Assembly (NCBI RefSeq): GCF_000001735.4
Contig: NC_003070.9
Coordinates: 20,817,971 to 20,881,970 of the forward strand
Origin: Arabidopsis thaliana
Taxonomy: Eukaryota; Streptophyta; Magnoliopsida; Brassicales; Brassicaceae
Length of the DNA: 64,000 nt
Reading direction: 5' to 3'
Of the stretch, positions 58,782 to 64,000 are shown piece by piece; position 1 is the first letter of the stretch, and each line of letters opens with the position of its first letter. The translations under genes and the position numbers were made by a program. The notes below the pieces were generated by a model, which had not been told where the DNA came from, did no database searches, and saw nothing but the letters and a program-made list of their open reading frames with translations.

Positions 58782-61444
58782 ATGGTAAACAAAGACGACC
58801 GGATTAGACCGGTTCATGAAGCCGACGGTGAACCGCTTTTTGAGACTAGGAGAAGAACCGGTAGAGTGATTGCGTACCGGTTTTTCTCAGCCTCGGTTTT
58901 CGTGTGTATCTGTTTGATTTGGTTCTACAGAATTGGTGAGATTGGTGATAACCGTACCGTTTTAGATCGATTAATCTGGTTTGTTATGTTTATTGTGGAG
59001 ATTTGGTTCGGTTTATATTGGGTAGTCACACAATCTTCCCGGTGGAATCCGGTTTGGCGATTTCCCTTCTCCGATAGACTCTCTCGGAGATACGGAAGCG
59101 ACCTTCCGAGGCTCGACGTCTTCGTTTGCACGGCGGATCCGGTGATTGAGCCGCCGTTGTTGGTGGTAAACACAGTCTTATCTGTGACGGCTCTTGACTA
59201 CCCACCGGAGAAACTCGCCGTTTATCTCTCAGATGACGGTGGTTCTGAGCTGACGTTCTATGCTCTCACGGAGGCAGCTGAGTTTGCTAAAACTTGGGTT
59301 CCCTTCTGCAAGAAGTTCAACGTTGAGCCAACATCTCCCGCTGCTTACTTGTCTTCCAAGGCAAACTGTCTTGATTCTGCGGCTGAGGAGGTGGCTAAGC
59401 TGTATAGAGAAATGGCGGCGAGGATTGAAACGGCGGCGAGACTGGGACGAATACCGGAGGAGGCGCGGGTGAAGTACGGTGACGGGTTTTCACAGTGGGA
59501 TGCTGACGCTACTCGAAGAAACCATGGAACCATTCTTCAAGTACGTAATGGCTTTTTAGTTATGTTCTGTTATTACAACAATCGATAAAACTAAATCTAA
59601 GTGTTCTTTTTTTTGGTTTCATTAAATGTCAGGTTTTGGTAGATGGAAGAGAAGGGAATACAATAGCAATACCAACGTTGGTGTATTTATCAAGAGAAAA
59701 GAGACCTCAACATCATCATAACTTCAAGGCTGGAGCAATGAACGCATTGGTAAGTAACAAATTTCTTGCTCCACAAGGCAACATGGTATCTTTATGTGAC
59801 CGTTTCACTCTCTTACAGCTGAGGGTTTCTTCGAAAATTACTTGTGGGAAAATCATACTAAACTTGGACTGTGATATGTACGCAAACAACTCAAAGTCAA
59901 CACGCGACGCGCTCTGCATCCTCCTCGATGAGAAAGAGGGAAAAGAGATTGCTTTCGTGCAGTTTCCGCAGTGTTTTGACAATGTTACAAGAAATGATTT
60001 GTATGGAAGCATGATGCGAGTAGGAATTGATGTAAGTAATAAAAGAGATGGACCGCACAAAAACACAAGATAGATTCTGGATTTGTGAATTATTGATTCT
60101 GCTATTAACTAATTTTTTATGTTTTGTAATGTGAAAACTAACCAACAAAAAAGGTGGAATTTCTTGGATTGGATGGAAATGGTGGTCCGTTATACATTGG
60201 AACTGGATGCTTTCACAGAAGAGATGTGATCTGTGGAAGAAAGTATGGAGAGGAAGAAGAAGAAGAAGAATCTGAGAGAATTCACGAAAATTTAGAGCCT
60301 GAGATGATTAAGGCTCTCGCGAGCTGCACTTATGAGGAAAACACTCAATGGGGAAAGGAGGTAAGGCAGCGATTAGTACTCACTTACTTATGACTGTTTC
60401 TTGTAATGAAGTTAAAACGTTCACTATCAATTTCATTCAAATTCTTGGTTGTTTGTTTCCATGGCAGATGGGTGTGAAATATGGTTGCCCGGTAGAGGAT
60501 GTAATAACTGGTTTGACGATTCAGTGTCGCGGATGGAAATCAGCCTACCTGAACCCGGAAAAGCAAGCATTTCTCGGGGTAGCGCCGACCAATTTGCATC
60601 AAATGCTAGTGCAGCAGAGGAGATGGTCAGAGGGAGACTTTCAGATTATGCTTTCGAAGTATAGTCCGGTTTGGTATGGAAAAGGAAAGATCAGTTTAGG
60701 ACTGATACTTGGTTACTGTTGCTATTGTCTTTGGGCTCCATCTTCACTACCTGTGCTCATTTACTCTGTTTTGACTTCTCTCTGTCTCTTCAAAGGCATT
60801 CCTCTGTTTCCAAAGGTAATATATATACCTTTCCTCTGGTTTTTTTTGGTTTTTGTATAAACTTGGAATCTGAAACCAGGTCCGGTTTTTGAATTCAGGT
60901 CTCGAGCTCGTGGTTTATTCCGTTTGGATACGTCACTGTTGCAGCTACCGCATATAGCCTAGCCGAGTTCTTGTGGTGCGGAGGGACGTTCCGTGGATGG
61001 TGGAACGAGCAAAGGATGTGGCTTTATAGAAGAACAAGCTCGTTTCTTTTCGGATTTATGGACACGATTAAGAAGCTACTTGGAGTTTCTGAGTCTGCGT
61101 TTGTGATCACAGCAAAAGTAGCAGAAGAAGAAGCAGCAGAGAGATACAAGGAAGAGGTAATGGAGTTTGGAGTGGAGTCTCCCATGTTTCTCGTCCTCGG
61201 AACACTCGGTATGCTCAATCTCTTCTGCTTCGCCGCAGCGGTTGCGAGACTTGTTTCCGGAGACGGTGGAGATTTGAAAACAATGGGGATGCAATTTGTG
61301 ATAACAGGAGTACTAGTTGTCATAAACTGGCCTCTGTATAAAGGTATGTTGTTGAGGCAAGACAAAGGAAAGATGCCAATGAGCGTTACAGTTAAATCAG
61401 TTGTTTTAGCTTTATCTGCCTGTACCTGTTTAGCGTTTTTGTAA
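58782..61444 (+). CDS. CSLE1: Cellulose synthase-like protein E1
   Basis: Processive GT2 beta-glycosyltransferase of the CSLE group, a Golgi or endomembrane enzyme of unknown wall polymer. Six exons (58782-59540, 59633-59749, 59819-60031, 60154-60360, 60468-60815, 60899-61444) sum to 2190 nt, 729 residues. Two N-terminal membrane segments (YRFFSASVFVCICLIWFYRI, WFVMFIVEIWFGLYWVV) precede the cytosolic catalytic region with the D,D,D,QxxRW set: DDGGSE, LDCDMYAN, VEDVITG and QQRRW. Several membrane segments follow. The zinc-binding RING of true CESA proteins is absent, as expected for CSL. A Glu run (GEEEEEEESE) lies in the variable region. I recall At1g55850. Confidence 0.95.
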
Positions 61445-61929
61445 GATTGATTAACAACAGTCAAAAAAGTAATCAAAATAATGACCAGCAGTTATAATAT
61501 GTAATTTTCTTATCTTATTTTGCTTACTAGAATGGATAGCAAATATCAACTACTAATATTTGAGAGTTTGCAACTATTTCAAAAGATTTTTGATATACAA
61601 AATCCTAAGGGGACAGAGAGAAACCCTAATAATAAATAGACTAATACTAACATAATATGGACAGACAAAAATAGCCACTTGCGATTTCTATTCATTCTGC
61701 AGTCTTAATCAAAAGCTCTTTCTCCTTATCCTGCCTGAAAATCTTCGAGATCTGCCACAACAGAAATCATGAGACTTTTATTGTTCCAAACTAAGCAATT
61801 TATGGTGAATCTTAAAGAATGTACAAGTATGAAAGCTAGCTTACATGTACAGAGGAGTCAAAAGAATGAAGGATTGATGGGTTTTCACTGATTCTTAAGG
61901 TGACGGGGGTTGGTTTCGACAAGCTTTCT
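61445..61929. other. 3' flanks of CSLE1 and UPL1
   Basis: Two converging genes; about 485 bases of 3' UTR and spacer, no other gene seen. Confidence 0.55.
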
Positions 61930-64000
61930 TCAAGCAAACCCAAAACCTTCACTGGCTTCGTGAATTGCAAGTAGCAGGCGTTCCTGAAGCTGTTCCTTAG
62001 ATTGATACTCAGGGAGGTCTAGTTGGTTAAAACTGCAACAGAACAAGATTTGTTAAATTACGCCAACAACTAAAATTTTAAAATAAAAAAGAGCTTTGTA
62101 ATGATTTCTAACCATGTATGAGCTGATGGCAGCCGCTCTGGGGCTCCATATGCTTTGTGGATTTGTAATCTTTGAGGGCCAGAAATACCTTGCAGTGCCT
62201 TGAAGCCTTCCAAAGGAACCTGAAAACAGAAACACCGCTTGTAAAACATATGAAAGTTTCCCTTTTCTATGAATTTCTAGCGTTTCAAAAGGGGAATAGA
62301 GGAAGGAGATCAAAATCGAGATCAAACCAACCAGACAAAAAAAAACAAGTACATATATATCAGAAAGAGAATCTCAAGTGACTTGGACAGAAGCTGCTAA
62401 TATTGGTCTACCTTTGATGTTCCAGTGACAAATTGAAGAAATCTAGCCATATCTTCTTTGCTGAAAGCCTTGACAACCTCCCAGAACCAATGAATAACAG
62501 GGGATCCTGCCGTGTAGCTGGTATACTCGGTATTGGCTTTTAGATCATCAACTAAAACAAATAAAAAGATTGTTATTATAATAACTTAATGGATAAGCAC
62601 ATAGATATTGATCAATAGAATCCAACTTACAATCAATCTCAGGCAACCCGCTGATTAGGAGCTCAAGCTCTTTATCATTGAAAATTGATACAAGCTCACG
62701 AGGTATTAATTCATTAAAGCCTTCGAGGAAAGCGTTGATTTGAGGCCGAATAGCATTGGTAAGTATGTGGCCGGCCACAAGGTCAACATATTCATGTTTT
62801 GTTTCTTCTGTTACCCGTATGTTTCGTCCTCCAGGTTTAAGCTCGTAGTCCGTCACCTTTTTCATCAAAGATAATATGATCAATTCAATACAGTGGCACT
62901 TTGGGATAAAGCACCAAAAAAACAAAAAACAAAAACACATCAAGCGAACCTCTGTCTTTTCGTAAAGAATGTGTTTTTCCTCATCTGCGTCCATACTAAA
63001 TGTGAGGTCGAGTATGTCGCTCACGTCATTCTAAATGAACAGAAAAAGGCACAAATATGAGTCTCAAAAAGCAGGACCTGACTTCGATTTTTGAGCTTTG
63101 TAATAGATAAAGATTAATAAAGGCTAGGTCCTCAAACCTCTAATAGCCACTTCAAATTCTTGTAGTAATCAGGATCCACCGCCTCAATGTCATGATAGGT
63201 CACCTTCACACCGAGTATGTGTTTATAGAAGGAACGGGTGAAATAAACATCCAAAAGCTGCCCATCAAACAACGCCTTTGCCACCTGCAGTGACATCACA
63301 AACACATCAGAGAGAACCAAAAACCAACAATCAGGTGAGTGCATTGAGAAGGTTCTGAAATATTACCATGCGACCAACAAATTTGAAGTATGATAGATGT
63401 TCAGTTTGGTAAACAGAATTGGGATTCGGTTGGAAGGTGGCATCATTTCCAACGGTAGTGAAGAGTAACGCTCCTTTGTCAAATATAACTCTTGACAATA
63501 ACTGATACCATTCTCTGGTTAGACCACCGGCATCAATACCTTCCTCACCTTGAAACTGCACATTCAGACGTCCCTTCAGATCCTGCGGGGAGCGCATACG
63601 TAACTGGTTGTATGAATCTTCCAACACATAAGCTCGGCGGACACTAATACGCAATGGCCCAGAAATATGTTGATCATGTTGGTGCCTTATTCTTGACCTG
63701 AAGTACGCTTTCTTGTTGTCAAAATCAATCAGCCTTGGTGCCTTCAGCATCATTGAAAGGGACTTCTCCAGCAAACTCGGATTTTGCCTAATAAATGAAT
63801 TCAAAAGTCGCCTATGCTTCTCAGCAAACTTTGAAAATGTAACAGAACCATCAGTTTTTTTCTGAGAATCTACGCTGGTTTTAGATGAGGAACCATGAGC
63901 AGAGGACTCCTTTACTTCTCCAGCTGTCACATTTGTATCCTGCTGTAACATTGACGGAGTTTGAATCTTCTCACAGAGAACAAAGAAAGCCTCAATAAGA
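61930..64000 (-). CDS. UPL1: HECT ubiquitin ligase UPL1-type, C-terminal part (continues past the window edge)
   Basis: The C-terminal HECT domain of a very large plant E3 ligase. About seven exons are in the window. Reading from 64000 downwards: [14 protein letters not shown], then [33 protein letters not shown], then the HECT N-lobe ([40 protein letters not shown]) and C-lobe ending [14 protein letters not shown] with the catalytic Cys, then [15 protein letters not shown] and a stop at 61930-61932. The Cys codon is split by an intron (TG at 62114-62113, T at 62032). The full protein should be several thousand residues with armadillo-type repeats and UBA/UIM regions, all outside this window. 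UPL1 and its close relative UPL2 cannot be told apart from this part; context favours UPL1 (At1g55860). Confidence 0.92.

Noticed and set aside
59716..60148. Minus-strand frames across CSLE1 exon 3
   Set aside because: Antisense shadows of a clearly coding exon with the DCD motif.
1..64000. CRISPR arrays, rRNA, tRNA or organelle insertions
   Set aside because: No regularly spaced repeats, no recognisable tRNA or rRNA segments and no organelle gene text were seen; short tRNAs could still be missed by eye.

Overview
This is a plant nuclear window. It has many short introns with GT/AG borders, AT-rich intergenic DNA, cellulose-synthase-like and raffinose-synthase-like genes, and Helitron ends of the Arabidopsis type. 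The gene order (C1-domain protein, CAX6, CAX5, SIP1, TFB1, BTB, PMEI, HMA, BMT5-like pair, BolA, UKL3, GIP1-like, CCDC22-like, SEC14, CSLE1, UPL1) matches what I remember for the At1g557xx-At1g558xx block of Arabidopsis thaliana chromosome 1. That assignment is from memory and was not checked against a database.

Layout. 1-3630 is AT-rich, gene-free DNA with one decayed Helitron end and a diverged repeat pair. 3631-5670 is an intact C1/DC1-domain gene. 5673-9256 fits a minus-strand Helitron that starts two bases after that gene's stop codon and carries exon-like pieces of an unidentified gene. 9.7-16 kb holds a tandem duplication of vacuolar cation/H+ exchanger genes (CAX6, CAX5) with a DC1 gene remnant between them. 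17.5-20.7 kb is a raffinose-synthase-family gene and 22.5-27.2 kb is the TFIIH subunit TFB1. 27.4-28.2 kb holds a truncated, frameshifted PNO1-like pseudogene and a possible divergent transcript. 29.1-30.5 kb is a BTB protein. A small retro-insertion scar lies at 31.45 kb. 33.1-35.3 kb has a pectin methylesterase inhibitor-like gene and a cysteine-less HMA gene. 36.7-40.3 kb is a tandem pair of BMT5-like (DUF2431) genes, one with a frameshifted tail. From 41 kb the density rises: BolA1, uridine kinase/UPRT-like UKL3, a GBF-interacting-protein-like gene and a CCDC22 homologue. 52.3-55.9 kb is empty. Then come a SEC14 protein, CSLE1 and the 3' end of the HECT ligase UPL1, cut by the window edge.

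The genes are independent housekeeping or family members, not a pathway cluster. The clear local theme is duplication followed by decay (DC1-CAX, BMT5-like pair, PNO1 fragment) and Helitron activity. I did not find a new multi-gene system. The most interesting items are the Helitron with its cargo, the start-codon and splice-site changes in CAX6, the poly(A) insertion flanked by a target duplication, the frameshifted BMT5-like paralogue and the plant CCDC22 homologue. Exon borders were read by eye from GT/AG signals and reading-frame continuity. Where exon lengths summed to an intact frame I give the protein length.
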